Shown here in pieces: positions 36,708 through 45,935 of a stretch of 64,000 nucleotides of DNA. The stretch is from CAZDVQ01 sp964508975 (lineage in GTDB: Bacteria; Bacteroidota; Bacteroidia; Chitinophagales; Saprospiraceae). The position numbers and the translations under genes were made by a program. Position 1 is the first letter of the stretch; each line of letters opens with the position of its first letter. Where the stretch lies: positions 62,001-126,000 of the forward strand of contig CAZDVQ010000003.1 in the NCBI GenBank assembly GCA_964508975.1, given 5' to 3'. A model generated the notes under the pieces. The model was not told where the DNA came from. It saw only the letters and a list, made by a program, of their open reading frames with translations, and did no database searches.

Positions 36708-37355
36708 ATGACCCCACGCACCATACTGCTACTTTTCTGCACCGCTTTATTAGGGGCTTGCACCAAACCAAGGTCACAGCCACATGAGGGGCCGCTCGTG
36801 GGCATTCAACCCTACGAGCAGTTTAGCCCAGCCCTGGCCGATACTGTTGCAAATGCCATCGAGCGCTGCTACGGATTCAAAACTGTTGTTTTGCCCAGCC
36901 AGGCACTCCCCGAATCAGCCTTTATCAACGTGAAAGCCCCACGGTACCGAGCAGATACGCTGCTCAACCACTTGCGCCGCATGAAGCCCGATACCCTAAG
37001 GTACATGCTGGGCTTGAGCCAAAAAGATATATCCACTACCAAACGCGACTACCTGGGCCAGATCAAAAAACCAGCCTCTAAATATACCGACTGGGGTATT
37101 TTCGGATTGGCTTTTTGTCCCGGTAAAAGTTGTATGGTATCTACCTTCCGGCTAAAGCACGCCAGTACAAAGGTGTTTATGGGTCGCTTGCGCAAGGTTG
37201 CCATCCACGAGCTAGGACACAACCTCGGCCTACCCCACTGCCCCGATAAACAATGCGTAATGCAAGATGCCGTGGAAACCATCAACACGGTAGATAATGC
37301 CCCCGAAAAACTCTGTGATATATGCCGCAACGAGATTAAAAATAGGCTGCGGTAG
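36708..37355 (+). CDS. Archaemetzincin-type zinc metalloprotease, lipoprotein
   Basis: The 215-residue precursor has a lipobox (LLGAC, Cys18). It also has the complete archaemetzincin signature: HELGHNLGLPHC (H167, E168, H171, H177, C178), four residues, C183-V-M185, seventeen residues, then CDIC (C203, C206). That spacing is exact for the family (HExxHxxGxxHC, x4, CxM, x17, CxxC). It probably cleaves peptides in the periplasm or at the surface. It starts five bases after the HNH gene stop, so it may share its transcript, although its GC-richer composition is that of the host chromosome. Confidence 0.9.
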   Translation: MTPRTILLLFCTALLGACTKPRSQPHEGPLVGIQPYEQFSPALADTVANAIERCYGFKTVVLPSQALPESAFINVKAPRYRADTLLNHLRRMKPDTLRYMLGLSQKDISTTKRDYLGQIKKPASKYTDWGIFGLAFCPGKSCMVSTFRLKHASTKVFMGRLRKVAIHELGHNLGLPHCPDKQCVMQDAVETINTVDNAPEKLCDICRNEIKNRLR

Positions 37356-37392
37356 GGTACTACCAACTATCAACAACCAACTACGAACTAAT

Positions 37393-37504
37393 ATCGGCCT
37401 AGCGATGTGAAGCGGTGGCGCAACGCGCCAGACCCGCAGGGGCCGAGCGCCAGCGAGCCGCGGAACGTAGCGCCGCCACGCAGTGGCGGAGGCCCCAAAA
37501 AAGA
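37393..37504 (-). repeat. Mosaic GC-rich hairpin element, copy I
   Basis: On the minus strand it runs from TTCTTTTTTGGGGCC to CATCGCTAGGCCGAT. The slot holds GGCGC-GTT-GCGCC. Its A-run end is 66 bp from the gltX start. Confidence 0.87.
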
Positions 37505-37569
37505 ACAAATCATTAGCATCACACGCTCGCGATAAAGCCCTATCTTCGCGGGCTAAAACACAACATATC

Positions 37570-39111
37570 ATGTCTGTTCGCGTTCGTTTTGCACCATCTC
37601 CCACCGGGCCGCTCCACATTGGTGGCGTGCGTACCGCTTTGTACAACTTCCTCCTGGCCCGCAAACACGGCGGTACCTTCATCCTACGTGTGGAAGATAC
37701 CGACCAGAACCGCTTTGTGCCCGGTGCCGAACAATACATCATGGACTCGCTGGCCTGGCTCGGCCTGGTGCCCGATGAAAGTCCTGCCGTGGGTGGCCCG
37801 CACGCCCCCTACCGCCAATCGGAACGCAAAGCCATGTACCGCCAGTACGCCGATGCCCTAGTGGCCAGCGATAACGGCTACTACGCCTTTGACTCCGAAG
37901 ACGAGCTGACCGCCCTGCGCAGCAGCTTCGAGGCCGATGGCAAAACCTTTAAATACGATATGTTTACCCGCGGCCAACTGCGCAACTCTTTGACCCTGCC
38001 CGCCGAGGAGGTTCAAACGCTGCTCAACAATGGCACGCCCTGGGTTATCCGCCTCAAAGTGCCCGCCGATACCGATATTTACTTCCACGATGAAATTCGG
38101 GGCGATGTGAAATACGCCTCCAGCGACCTCGACGACAAGGTGATGCTCAAATCTGACGGTATGCCTACTTACCACCTGGCCAACGTGGTAGATGATCACC
38201 TGATGGAGATTACCCACGTGATCCGTGGCGAGGAATGGCTGCCCAGCACACCTGTACACGTGCTGTTGTATCGCGCCCTCGGCTGGGAAGATACTCGCCC
38301 AACCTTTGCACACCTCCCGCTGCTACTCAAACCCAACGGCAAAGGCAAACTGAGCAAACGCGATGGCGCCGAGCTGGGCATTCCCGTGTTCCCCATGAAC
38401 TGGACCGACCCCAAGACCAATGAAACCGTAATCGGATTCCGAGAGTCGGGTTATTTGCCCGAAGCTACCCTCAATTTCCTAGCCCTGCTGGGCTGGAACA
38501 GCGGCACCGAGCAAGAGATTTTCAACATCGCCGAGATGGCCGAGGCCTTCTCGCTCGACCGTGTAACCAAGGCGGGCGCCCGCTTCGATATCCAGAAAGC
38601 CAACTGGTTTAACCAACAGTATATATTACACAAGCCCGCCGATGAACTGGCCCGTTTGTTCCGTCCCGTGGCCGAGGCCAATGGTTTGCAAGCATCGGAT
38701 GCGGAGTTGGAGGCTTTCTGCGGCTTGTTCCGCGAGCGCGTGAGCTCTATCCCTGATTTCTGGACGCAAGGCTACTACATGTTCCGCGACATTGCCGAGT
38801 ACGACGAGAAAAACCTCGAGAAAAAGGTACTGGCCAAGTGGAACGCTGAACGCCGTGCTCAATTCGAGCAGTTGGCCGCCAGTTTTGCCGCCCTGCCCGA
38901 GTTCGACTCGGACAGCATTAAAGCCAGCACCGAGGCATTTGCAGCAGAGTTTAGTCTAGGCTTCGGCGATGTACTGCCCGTGCTGCGCCTCGCCGTGTCG
39001 GGCACCATGCAAGGCCCCGCGGTATTCGACATCATGGCGCAGTTGGGCCGCGACAAAAGCCTACAACGCCTACAAGATTTTTACGCGCTTTGCGATAGCA
39101 AAACGGCCTAG
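37570..39111 (+). CDS. gltX: Glutamyl-tRNA synthetase
   Basis: This 513-residue class I synthetase charges tRNA-Glu. It shows PSPTGPLHIGG (HIGH motif) at the N-terminus and GKLSKRDGAELG (KMSKS motif). The ATG at 37570 (MSVRVRFAPSP) is the family start; the longer frame upstream begins inside element I. The GSCFA gene begins three bases after its stop. Confidence 0.97.
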   Translation: MSVRVRFAPSPTGPLHIGGVRTALYNFLLARKHGGTFILRVEDTDQNRFVPGAEQYIMDSLAWLGLVPDESPAVGGPHAPYRQSERKAMYRQYADALVASDNGYYAFDSEDELTALRSSFEADGKTFKYDMFTRGQLRNSLTLPAEEVQTLLNNGTPWVIRLKVPADTDIYFHDEIRGDVKYASSDLDDKVMLKSDGMPTYHLANVVDDHLMEITHVIRGEEWLPSTPVHVLLYRALGWEDTRPTFAHLPLLLKPNGKGKLSKRDGAELGIPVFPMNWTDPKTNETVIGFRESGYLPEATLNFLALLGWNSGTEQEIFNIAEMAEAFSLDRVTKAGARFDIQKANWFNQQYILHKPADELARLFRPVAEANGLQASDAELEAFCGLFRERVSSIPDFWTQGYYMFRDIAEYDEKNLEKKVLAKWNAERRAQFEQLAASFAALPEFDSDSIKASTEAFAAEFSLGFGDVLPVLRLAVSGTMQGPAVFDIMAQLGRDKSLQRLQDFYALCDSKTA

Positions 39112-39114
39112 CCT

Positions 39115-40056
39115 ATGCGTTTCCGCACCGAGTTGAAGCCGCAGGCTCTGGGCACCAACATACAGCATCAAGATGAGTTACTGAGCTTGGGTTCGTGCTT
39201 TGCCAGCAACATCAGCCAGCATTTGCTGCGCCTGCGCTACCGCGTGTGCGAAAACCCATTTGGTATCGTGTATAACCCGCTGTCTATAGCCGCCGGGCTG
39301 CACTTGCTTTGCACCGATACGCAAGTGTTGGCCAGCGACCTGGTGCAGCACGAGGGGCTGTGGCACGATATGCGTTTCCACGGCAGTTTCTCGCAGCCCG
39401 AGGCCGAACAAGCCCTGCAAGGCATGAACCAATCCTTGGCCGAGGCCCAGGCCAGCTTGCGGCGCAGCCAATTTTTAATCATCACGCTGGGCACGGCCTA
39501 CGTGTACCAATACAAGAAAACGGGACAGGTGGTAGCCAATTGTCATCGCCTACCCGATAGCGATTTCGAGCGCCAGCGCCTATCGCCCAAGGCTGTTTTC
39601 GATGCTTTGAGCCAGGCCATCCTGCAAGTCAGGGCCATTAATCCGGGCATCAAGGTGCTGTACACGCTCAGTCCGGTGCGCCACCTCCGCGACGGGTTTC
39701 ACGAGAACCAACTGAGCAAAGCGGCCCTACTCCTGGGCATCGAGCAGTTGTGCCGTATGCCGCAGAGCTATTATTTCCCAGCCTACGAGCTGGTGCTCGA
39801 CGACCTGCGCGACTACCGTTTTTACAAATCCGATATGCTGCATCCATCCGAGCAGGCTGTCGAGTACGTTTGGAGCCATTTTGAACAGGCTTGCCTTGAT
39901 GCAACGCAACAGCCGCTCCGCGATAAAATTGATAAGTACCAGCGCATGGCCGAGCATAGGCCGCTGCACCCCAACCGGGCCGCACACGAGGCGCAGCAAC
40001 AAGTTTTGGAGCGCCAATGGGCCTCGATTTTGCAGGATGCACCCTGGTTAAAGTAG
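39115..40056 (+). CDS. GSCFA-domain protein
   Basis: This 313-residue protein carries the family signature SLGSCFASNIS near residues 22-32, followed by NPFGIVYNP and, later, LSPVRHLRDG and DMLHPSEQAVEYVW. The order (GSCF block, then a late D..H) is that of an SGNH-like hydrolase. It has no signal peptide. Reaction and substrate are not established for the family. It is directly coupled to gltX (3-bp gap). Confidence 0.88.
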   Translation: MRFRTELKPQALGTNIQHQDELLSLGSCFASNISQHLLRLRYRVCENPFGIVYNPLSIAAGLHLLCTDTQVLASDLVQHEGLWHDMRFHGSFSQPEAEQALQGMNQSLAEAQASLRRSQFLIITLGTAYVYQYKKTGQVVANCHRLPDSDFERQRLSPKAVFDALSQAILQVRAINPGIKVLYTLSPVRHLRDGFHENQLSKAALLLGIEQLCRMPQSYYFPAYELVLDDLRDYRFYKSDMLHPSEQAVEYVWSHFEQACLDATQQPLRDKIDKYQRMAEHRPLHPNRAAHEAQQQVLERQWASILQDAPWLK

Positions 40057-40169
40057 CTCAGGCTGCCGCAGATATGGCCTCCAAGTATTTGCACAATAGC
40101 GCGGCTTTACATATTTTTACACAACCTTGCGGGGCGGGAACCTGTTCATTAAGATGACTTTCGCACCAC

Positions 40170-40177
40170 TAACTTTG
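40170..40177 (+). promoter_or_regulatory. -7 box of the Crp-like regulator gene
   Basis: TAACTTTG fits TAnnTTTG exactly and lies 20 bp before the ATG. No convincing -33 box. Confidence 0.55.
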
Positions 40178-40197
40178 TCTAGTCATAACCCAACGCC

Positions 40198-40839
40198 ATG
40201 AATACCGAGATTAAAGCGCTACTAAACGAACATTTTCCACAGTTTGAAGCAGCCCTACGCGATAAAATAGCCGAAATCGGCACGCTGAAAACTTTTACAG
40301 ATGGCGAGACTTTAATGCGCACCGGCCAATATTTTACCTCAACCATGCTTATCGTGGATGGCATGGTAAAACTATATCGCCAAGGCGATGAAGGCGACGA
40401 GTTTTTCATGTATTACCTTGAACCCGGTCAAGCTTGCGCTCTTTCTATGATTTGCGCCACCAAGAACGAGGCCAGCCAAGTAATGGCCAAGGCAACCCGC
40501 CCCACCAATGCTATTTTGGTGCCGCTTACCCTCATGGACCAGCTGATGCGCGAATATCGCACCTGGTACTACTTCGTGTTGGAAACCTACCGCTCGCGAT
40601 TCGAAGAACTGTTGGTGGTTATTGACAGCATTGCCTTCAAGGCCATGGACGAACGCTTGGAGTTTTACCTACAACGCCAATCAGAAGCCTTAAACACCCG
40701 CGATGTAAAACTCACGCACCAGGAAATAGCCAACGACTTGGGTACTTCCCGCGAGGTAATCTCACGTTTGCTCAAGAAAATGGAGCAGCGCGGTATGATT
40801 AAGCTACACCGCAACCATATCGAAATCAAGAAAATGTAA
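40198..40839 (+). CDS. Crp/Fnr-family transcriptional regulator
   Basis: This 213-residue protein has an N-terminal cyclic-nucleotide-binding-type barrel (about 15-125) and a C-terminal winged helix (LTHQEIANDLGTSREVISRL, near residues 169-188). There are no cysteine clusters for an iron-sulfur centre, so it is not Fnr-like. The effector is unknown. It converges on kynU, but nothing in the sequence shows that it controls it. Confidence 0.9.
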   Translation: MNTEIKALLNEHFPQFEAALRDKIAEIGTLKTFTDGETLMRTGQYFTSTMLIVDGMVKLYRQGDEGDEFFMYYLEPGQACALSMICATKNEASQVMAKATRPTNAILVPLTLMDQLMREYRTWYYFVLETYRSRFEELLVVIDSIAFKAMDERLEFYLQRQSEALNTRDVKLTHQEIANDLGTSREVISRLLKKMEQRGMIKLHRNHIEIKKM

Positions 40840-40851
40840 TTGGCCTTTGGC

Positions 40852-42114
40852 CTATCGCATCAACTGAACGGTTTGCCAAACATCCTCGTACGAGTTATAC
40901 ATCGGTACGGGTGCAAAACGGATTACATTCGGCTCGCGCCAATCAGGGATAATACCATTGGCCATCAATTTATCGAACATGGCTTTACCGTTTTCATCGG
41001 TCAGCATTGATATTTGTGCACCGCGTTGTTGCGGGTCCGATGGCGTGATAATGCGGTAGTTCCAGCCTTTCTCGGCAATCAAGGCACGGAGCATATAATC
41101 GAGGTAGGCAGTTAGCTGAAGGCTTTTGGCCCGGATGGCCTCCATGCCTACAGCGTCGAACATATCGAGGCTGGCTTTGTGGGCAGCCATGCTGAGCACT
41201 TGAGCATTTGACAATTGCCAGCCATCGGCACCCGACATGGGGATAAAACCTTTTTTCATCTGGAAGCGCGAGGCTTCATCGTGGCCCCACCAGCCAGCAA
41301 ATCTGGGTAAATCAGGGTTATTGGCGTGGCGTTCGTGTACAAAAATGCCGCTTGGCCCACCAGGACCCGAGTTTAAATATTTATAGGTACACCACACGGC
41401 AAAGTCGGCGCCCCAATCGTGGAGTTGAAGCGGTACGTTTCCAGCGGTATGTGCAAGGTCGAAGCCCGCTACAGCACCCACGGCGTGCGCGGCTTGGGTA
41501 ATGGCCGCTAGGTCGAAAAACTGGCCAGTGTAGTAGTTAACGCCACCGAACATCACCAAGGCGAGGGAATCGCCGTGCTCTTGGATGGCCTGGAGAATAT
41601 CCTCCTGGCGCAGGTAATCTTCGCCCTCGCGGGGCACTAGCTCGATACAGGCATCGTCGTAGGCATAACCGTGAAATTTAACTTGCGATTCCACCGCGTA
41701 CTGGTCGCTGGGGAAAGCCCCACCTTCCATCATGATCTTGTAGCGTTTACCTTGAGGGCGGTAAAACGACACCATCATGAGGTGCAGGTTGGTGGTGAGC
41801 GTGTTCATGATACTCACTTCAGTGGGCAGCGCACCGACGAGCCGAGCCATCGGCTCCTTGAAAAAGTGGTGGTATTTTTTCCAGGGCATTTCGCCGTTAA
41901 AGTGGCCTTCAACACCATATTGACCCCAGTTATCGAGCTCCCGGTTGATATACTCGCGCACGGTTTTAGGTTGTAAACCCAGCGAGTTACCGCAGAAATA
42001 GAGCACATTGCGGCCATCGTGCTGCGGGAAAATAAACTGCTGGCGGTATGGAGCTAATACATCTTGCGCATCGAGTTGTTGGGCGCACTGGAGGCTGGTG
42101 TCAAAATGGTACAC
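40852..42114 (-). CDS. kynU: Kynureninase
   Basis: This 420-residue PLP enzyme cleaves kynurenine (or 3-hydroxykynurenine) to anthranilate (or 3-hydroxyanthranilate) and alanine in tryptophan breakdown or NAD synthesis. It shows FCGNSLGLQP near the N-terminus, GFDLAHTAGN and the PLP lysine in WCTYKYLNSGPGG. Full length. Upstream lie elements J and K. No other kyn gene is in the window. Confidence 0.95.
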   Translation of the reverse strand: MYHFDTSLQCAQQLDAQDVLAPYRQQFIFPQHDGRNVLYFCGNSLGLQPKTVREYINRELDNWGQYGVEGHFNGEMPWKKYHHFFKEPMARLVGALPTEVSIMNTLTTNLHLMMVSFYRPQGKRYKIMMEGGAFPSDQYAVESQVKFHGYAYDDACIELVPREGEDYLRQEDILQAIQEHGDSLALVMFGGVNYYTGQFFDLAAITQAAHAVGAVAGFDLAHTAGNVPLQLHDWGADFAVWCTYKYLNSGPGGPSGIFVHERHANNPDLPRFAGWWGHDEASRFQMKKGFIPMSGADGWQLSNAQVLSMAAHKASLDMFDAVGMEAIRAKSLQLTAYLDYMLRALIAEKGWNYRIITPSDPQQRGAQISMLTDENGKAMFDKLMANGIIPDWREPNVIRFAPVPMYNSYEDVWQTVQLMR

Positions 42115-42189
42115 GGTATGGGCTTTTTTCGTTCAGGCTGCAAGTTACGGATTTAACCTGAACTACAGATTAGCCTACTTATGATGATG

Positions 42190-42300
42190 TTTTTTGGGGC
42201 GCCCCGGCGCTGGAGCGCCGTCGGCGTGCTACGGGGTTCGCTGCGCTCCGTGCTTCGCACCAGCCGCTACGCGGCTGCCCTCCGCATGCCTGGCGCAGGA
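42190..42300 (+). repeat. Mosaic GC-rich hairpin element, copy J
   Basis: Starts TTTTTTGGGGCGCC and ends CATGCCTGGCGCAGG. It has hairpins GGCGCTGGAGCGCC and AGCCGC-TAC-GCGGCT. T-run end faces kynU. Tail-to-tail with copy K. Confidence 0.88.
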
Positions 42301-42393
42301 ACGGCGGCTTCGTAATGGTTAATGATAAATAGTTAATTGTAAATGGGTTGTATTGATTACTCCAATTATGTGCCTTAATGGCCTCTGCCGTTT

Positions 42394-42506
42394 CCTGCGT
42401 TAGCTGCTTGGAGCGGGCCGCCGTAGGCGGCAGTGCGTAGCACCGAGGCGAACAGCCGAGCGCGGAAAGGAGCGACGGCGCATCGCGCCGGAACGCCCAA
42501 AAAAGA
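42394..42506 (-). repeat. Mosaic GC-rich hairpin element, copy K
   Basis: On the minus strand it runs from TTCTTTTTTGGGCG to GCTAACGCAGG, with hairpins GGCGC-GAT-GCGCC and GCCGCC-TAC-GGCGGC. A-run end faces the carboxyltransferase start. Confidence 0.88.
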
Positions 42507-42607
42507 ACTAAATTGACCCTTAAGGAAGCACCACATAATTATTTCCCCACCATTAAACTAAAACACAGCAAATAGTTTATTTACTTTGCAGGATAAATAC
42601 CTGATTT

Positions 42608-44194
42608 ATGCGCCCCATCAAATCGAAAGTAAATCCTCAGTCCAAGGTTTTTCTCGAAAACCGCGAACGCATGCTCGCCATCGTGCAAGATTACCAGCAG
42701 AAAATGCAAGGTGCTTTATTCCAGGGTAAAGAAAAATACCTAGAGCGGGTAAAATCGCGGGGGCAACTCCTAGCACGGGAGCGTATGGAACTGCTGCTCG
42801 ACCAAGATAGCCCATTCCTAGAGCTCATGCCCCTTGCCGGGATGCTCAAGGAAAGTAGCACCATGATTGGCGGTATTGGCCTGATTCATGGCCGAATGTG
42901 CTTGATTACCAGCAATATCGGCACTATTAAAGGCGGTGCTATCGACTATACCACGCTGCAAAAAGGTTTCCGTTTCAACGAGATTGCCGCTGAAAACAAG
43001 CTGCCAGTCATTAACCTCGTGGAATCTGCCGGGGCAAACCTCACCGAGCAAGCCCAGATTTTCAACTTCGGTGGGGCTAGTTTCCGCGATATTACCCGCC
43101 GCTCAAAAGCGGGCATGACCACCATATCGGTAGTGTTTGGTAGTAGCACCGCTGGCGGTGCTTACGTGCCGGGCATGTCAGATTATACCATCATGGTAAA
43201 AGAACAAGCCAAGGTTTTCCTAGCCGGGCCTCCACTGGTCAAAATGGCCACCAACGAGGTTACCGACGAAGAATCGCTGGGTGGTGCCCAAATGCACGCT
43301 AGCGTGTCGGGGGTATCCGATTACTTGGCCAACGACGATACAGATGCTATCCGCATTGCCCGCGACATCGTGGCCACGCTGCCCAAACCGGCCGATGCCT
43401 TTATTCCAGCCAGCAAAGCCCCTGCCCCACTGTACGATGCCGAGGAACTGTTGGGTATTATCCCCGACGACCTCAAGGTACCCTACGATGCCCGCGAGCT
43501 GATTGCCCGCATTGTAGACGGCTCGGTGTTTGCCGAGTTCAAGGAAAATTACGGCAGTACCCTCGTGACTGGTTTTGCCGAGATTAACGGTTTTCCCGTG
43601 GGTATCTTGGCCAATAACGGCGTGTTGTTCTCTGAGTCGGCCAACAAAGGCGCACAGTTTATCCAGCTGTGCAACCAGCAAAATAGGCCACTTATTTTCT
43701 TGCAAAATATCACGGGCTTCATGGTGGGCCAACAATACGAAGAAGGCGGTATCATCAAGAACGGCGCAAAGCTGATTAACGCCGTGTCGAACTCCGAGGT
43801 GCCAGCCATCACCGTCATGGTGGGGGCATCGTACGGCGCGGGCAACTACGCCATGTGTGGCCGTGCGTACCAGCCAAGGTTCTTGTTCTCGTACCCGCAT
43901 GCATACATCGCGGTGATGGGCGCCGAGCAACTGGGCGGCGTGATGGAAATTATTGGCCGCAACGCTGCCGAAAAACAAGGTTTCCCTTACGATGTAGAGC
44001 AAGGCGAACAAATCAAGGCCATGTTCATGGAGCAGGTCAAAAAGGAATCGAACGCTTATTTCGCTACCTCTAACCTCTGGGACGATGGCGTGATTGATCC
44101 CCGCGAAACCCGCAATTATCTAGGCTTCGCCTTGGCCGTATGCTACCAGCAAAAAATTAAAGGCACCGATGGCTACGGGGTGTTCAGGATGTAA
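42608..44194 (+). CDS. Acyl-CoA carboxylase, carboxyltransferase (beta) subunit
   Basis: This 528-residue protein is a biotin-dependent carboxyltransferase of the methylcrotonyl/propionyl-CoA carboxylase class. It has RERMELLLDQDSPFLEL, two crotonase-like halves, GGAYVPGMSDY and GASYGAGNYAMCGRAY. The last two oxyanion-hole segments and the overall length fit a methylcrotonyl-CoA carboxylase beta subunit best; geranyl- or propionyl-CoA remain possible. The biotin carboxylase partner is not adjacent. Confidence 0.88.
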   Translation: MRPIKSKVNPQSKVFLENRERMLAIVQDYQQKMQGALFQGKEKYLERVKSRGQLLARERMELLLDQDSPFLELMPLAGMLKESSTMIGGIGLIHGRMCLITSNIGTIKGGAIDYTTLQKGFRFNEIAAENKLPVINLVESAGANLTEQAQIFNFGGASFRDITRRSKAGMTTISVVFGSSTAGGAYVPGMSDYTIMVKEQAKVFLAGPPLVKMATNEVTDEESLGGAQMHASVSGVSDYLANDDTDAIRIARDIVATLPKPADAFIPASKAPAPLYDAEELLGIIPDDLKVPYDARELIARIVDGSVFAEFKENYGSTLVTGFAEINGFPVGILANNGVLFSESANKGAQFIQLCNQQNRPLIFLQNITGFMVGQQYEEGGIIKNGAKLINAVSNSEVPAITVMVGASYGAGNYAMCGRAYQPRFLFSYPHAYIAVMGAEQLGGVMEIIGRNAAEKQGFPYDVEQGEQIKAMFMEQVKKESNAYFATSNLWDDGVIDPRETRNYLGFALAVCYQQKIKGTDGYGVFRM

Positions 44195-44199
44195 AAAGG

Positions 44200-44232
44200 C
44201 AAACCCCGCCTTCTTGCGAAGAACGGGGTTTT
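44200..44232 (+). terminator. Terminator of the carboxyltransferase gene
   Basis: CAAACCCCG and CGGGGTTTTG enclose an inner TTCTT-GC-GAAGAA hairpin. It ends in a short T-run. Confidence 0.75.
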
Positions 44233-44300
44233 GCACTATGAGAACACCCAATTAAAACCTTAAACTGTAAATTCAACTATACTAAAGTTGTGCCAATTTA

Positions 44301-44462
44301 AGCGTATGTTTGGATTTTGGGTTTCGAGGGAAAAACGAGCTATTTTTTGATGAGATTGCTTTAAAAAATGGGCGCATAGTGGGGCTACGTAACTATTTTT
44401 TAAAGCAAAAATCATCGGAAAAGAGCTGTTTTTCGCCGGAAGCTAAAGTCCAAACATACGCT
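44301..44462. repeat. 162-bp palindromic MITE-like element, copy 2
   Basis: Ends AGCGTATGTTTGGA and TCCAAACATACGCT. It differs from copy 1 at position 3 and the complementary position 160 (an A-T pair replaced by C-G) and at one inner base (AGATTGC for AGCTTGC). It too sits between the ends of converging genes. Confidence 0.88.
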
Positions 44463-44494
44463 AAGTTAAGCGGCTATATTTAAAATCAAAAATC

Positions 44495-45787
44495 CTAGAC
44501 TATCATGCCCGCTGCTACGGTCTCGTTCGTGGCCTCGTCAACCAGTACAAAGCTACCTGTTACGCGGTTTTTACGGTACGAGTCGTAGAACAATGGCGCG
44601 GTGGTACGCAGGGTAACCCGGCCAATATCGTTCATCCTGAAGTTTTTGTCGTCCTCGTTGCGGGTCAGTTGGTTAATGTCCATCTTGTAGCGCATATCGG
44701 TAATCATGCAGCGCACTTCTTTGCTGGTATGGCGCAACACGTATTTGCCGCGCAATTGCATGGGGCGCTCGTTAAACCAGCAAATCATAGCTTCAATATC
44801 TTGGCTATTGTTGGGCACGTTACCCTCGCGTACAATCATGTCGCCCCGGCTAATATCAATATCGTCAGCTAGGGTAACGGTTACCGATTGCGGCGCAAAG
44901 GCCTCTTGCACTTGTTCCTCACCGATGTGTATCTGTTCAATTTTCGAGCTGAAGCCTGATGGCAACACGCTCACTTTATCGCCAACGCGCAAAATACCAC
45001 TGGCAATACGACCAGCATAACCACGGTAATCGTGGAATTCGTCGGTGTAGGGCCTAACCACAAACTGCACCGGGAAACGGCTGTCGATGAGGTTATAATC
45101 GCTGGCAATGTGAATAGTTTCTAGCAGGTACATCAAGGTCGAGCCTTTGTACCAAGGCATATTTTCAGAGCGGTTCACCACGTTGTCGCCACGCAGCGCC
45201 GAGATCGGCACAAAGCGCACGTCTTCAATATCGAGCTTGGCCGACACGCCTTCAAAATCCTCGATGATGCGTTCGTAAACGGCTTCCGAGTACTCCATCA
45301 GGTCCATCTTGTTGATACAAACCACCAGGTGGGGTATTTGCAACAAAGAGGCGATAAACGCGTGGCGTTTGGTTTGTTCCACCACGCCATTGCGGGCATC
45401 AATCAAAATGATGGCCAAGTTGGCGGTGCTCGCGCCCGTCACCATGTTGCGGGTGTATTGGATATGGCCGGGAGTATCGGCAATAATGAACTTGCGTTTA
45501 GGCGTGGCAAAATAGCGGTAAGCCACGTCGATAGTAATACCTTGTTCGCGTTCGGCTTTGAGGCCGTCAGTGAGCAGGGCCAGGTTCACGTCTTCTTCGC
45601 CGCGGCGCTCGCTGGTAGCGCGCAGGGCATCGTATTGGTCTTCAAAAATCGACTTGCTATCGTACAGCAAGCGCCCGATGAGGGTACTTTTTCCATCGTC
45701 TACGCTACCGGCAGTGGTAAAGCGCAAGAGGTCCATTTTTTGGTATTCATCAAGGGTTAGTGGCGTATCCATGTGGGTGGTATTCAT
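44495..45787 (-). CDS. cysN: Sulfate adenylyltransferase, GTPase subunit
   Basis: This 430-residue EF-Tu-like GTPase activates sulfate with CysD to form APS. It shows AGSVDDGKST (P-loop, about 27-36), DTPGH and NKMD, then barrel domains 2 and 3. There is no fused APS kinase domain; CysC is encoded separately upstream. It is the last gene of cysC-cysD-cysN. Element L lies only about 10 bp upstream of its start codon. Confidence 0.95.
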   Translation of the reverse strand: MNTTHMDTPLTLDEYQKMDLLRFTTAGSVDDGKSTLIGRLLYDSKSIFEDQYDALRATSERRGEEDVNLALLTDGLKAEREQGITIDVAYRYFATPKRKFIIADTPGHIQYTRNMVTGASTANLAIILIDARNGVVEQTKRHAFIASLLQIPHLVVCINKMDLMEYSEAVYERIIEDFEGVSAKLDIEDVRFVPISALRGDNVVNRSENMPWYKGSTLMYLLETIHIASDYNLIDSRFPVQFVVRPYTDEFHDYRGYAGRIASGILRVGDKVSVLPSGFSSKIEQIHIGEEQVQEAFAPQSVTVTLADDIDISRGDMIVREGNVPNNSQDIEAMICWFNERPMQLRGKYVLRHTSKEVRCMITDMRYKMDINQLTRNEDDKNFRMNDIGRVTLRTTAPLFYDSYRKNRVTGSFVLVDEATNETVAAGMIV

Positions 45788-45797
45788 GTTTGTTTGG

Positions 45798-45908
45798 TTT
45801 TTGGGGGCGGTCCGGCTTCGCCGTCGCTACGCTTCGCAGCTCGCTATTCGCTCGGCCCGCGTTGCGGTCTGGCCCTACGGGCCACTGCTTCGCATCGCTA
45901 CCGCAGAG
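45798..45908 (+). repeat. Mosaic GC-rich hairpin element, copy L
   Basis: Starts GGTTTTTGGGGGCGG and ends CATCGCTACCGCAG. It has hairpin CCGGC-TTC-GCCG, and the slot holds GGCCC-TAC-GGGCC. It lies between cysD and cysN. Confidence 0.87.
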
Positions 45909-45935
45909 GCTAGTACCATATATAAAATGGTACAG

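Noticed and set aside
39668..40042. 124-residue minus-strand open frame in the GSCFA gene
   Set aside because: Arg/Ala-rich antisense shadow without a domain.
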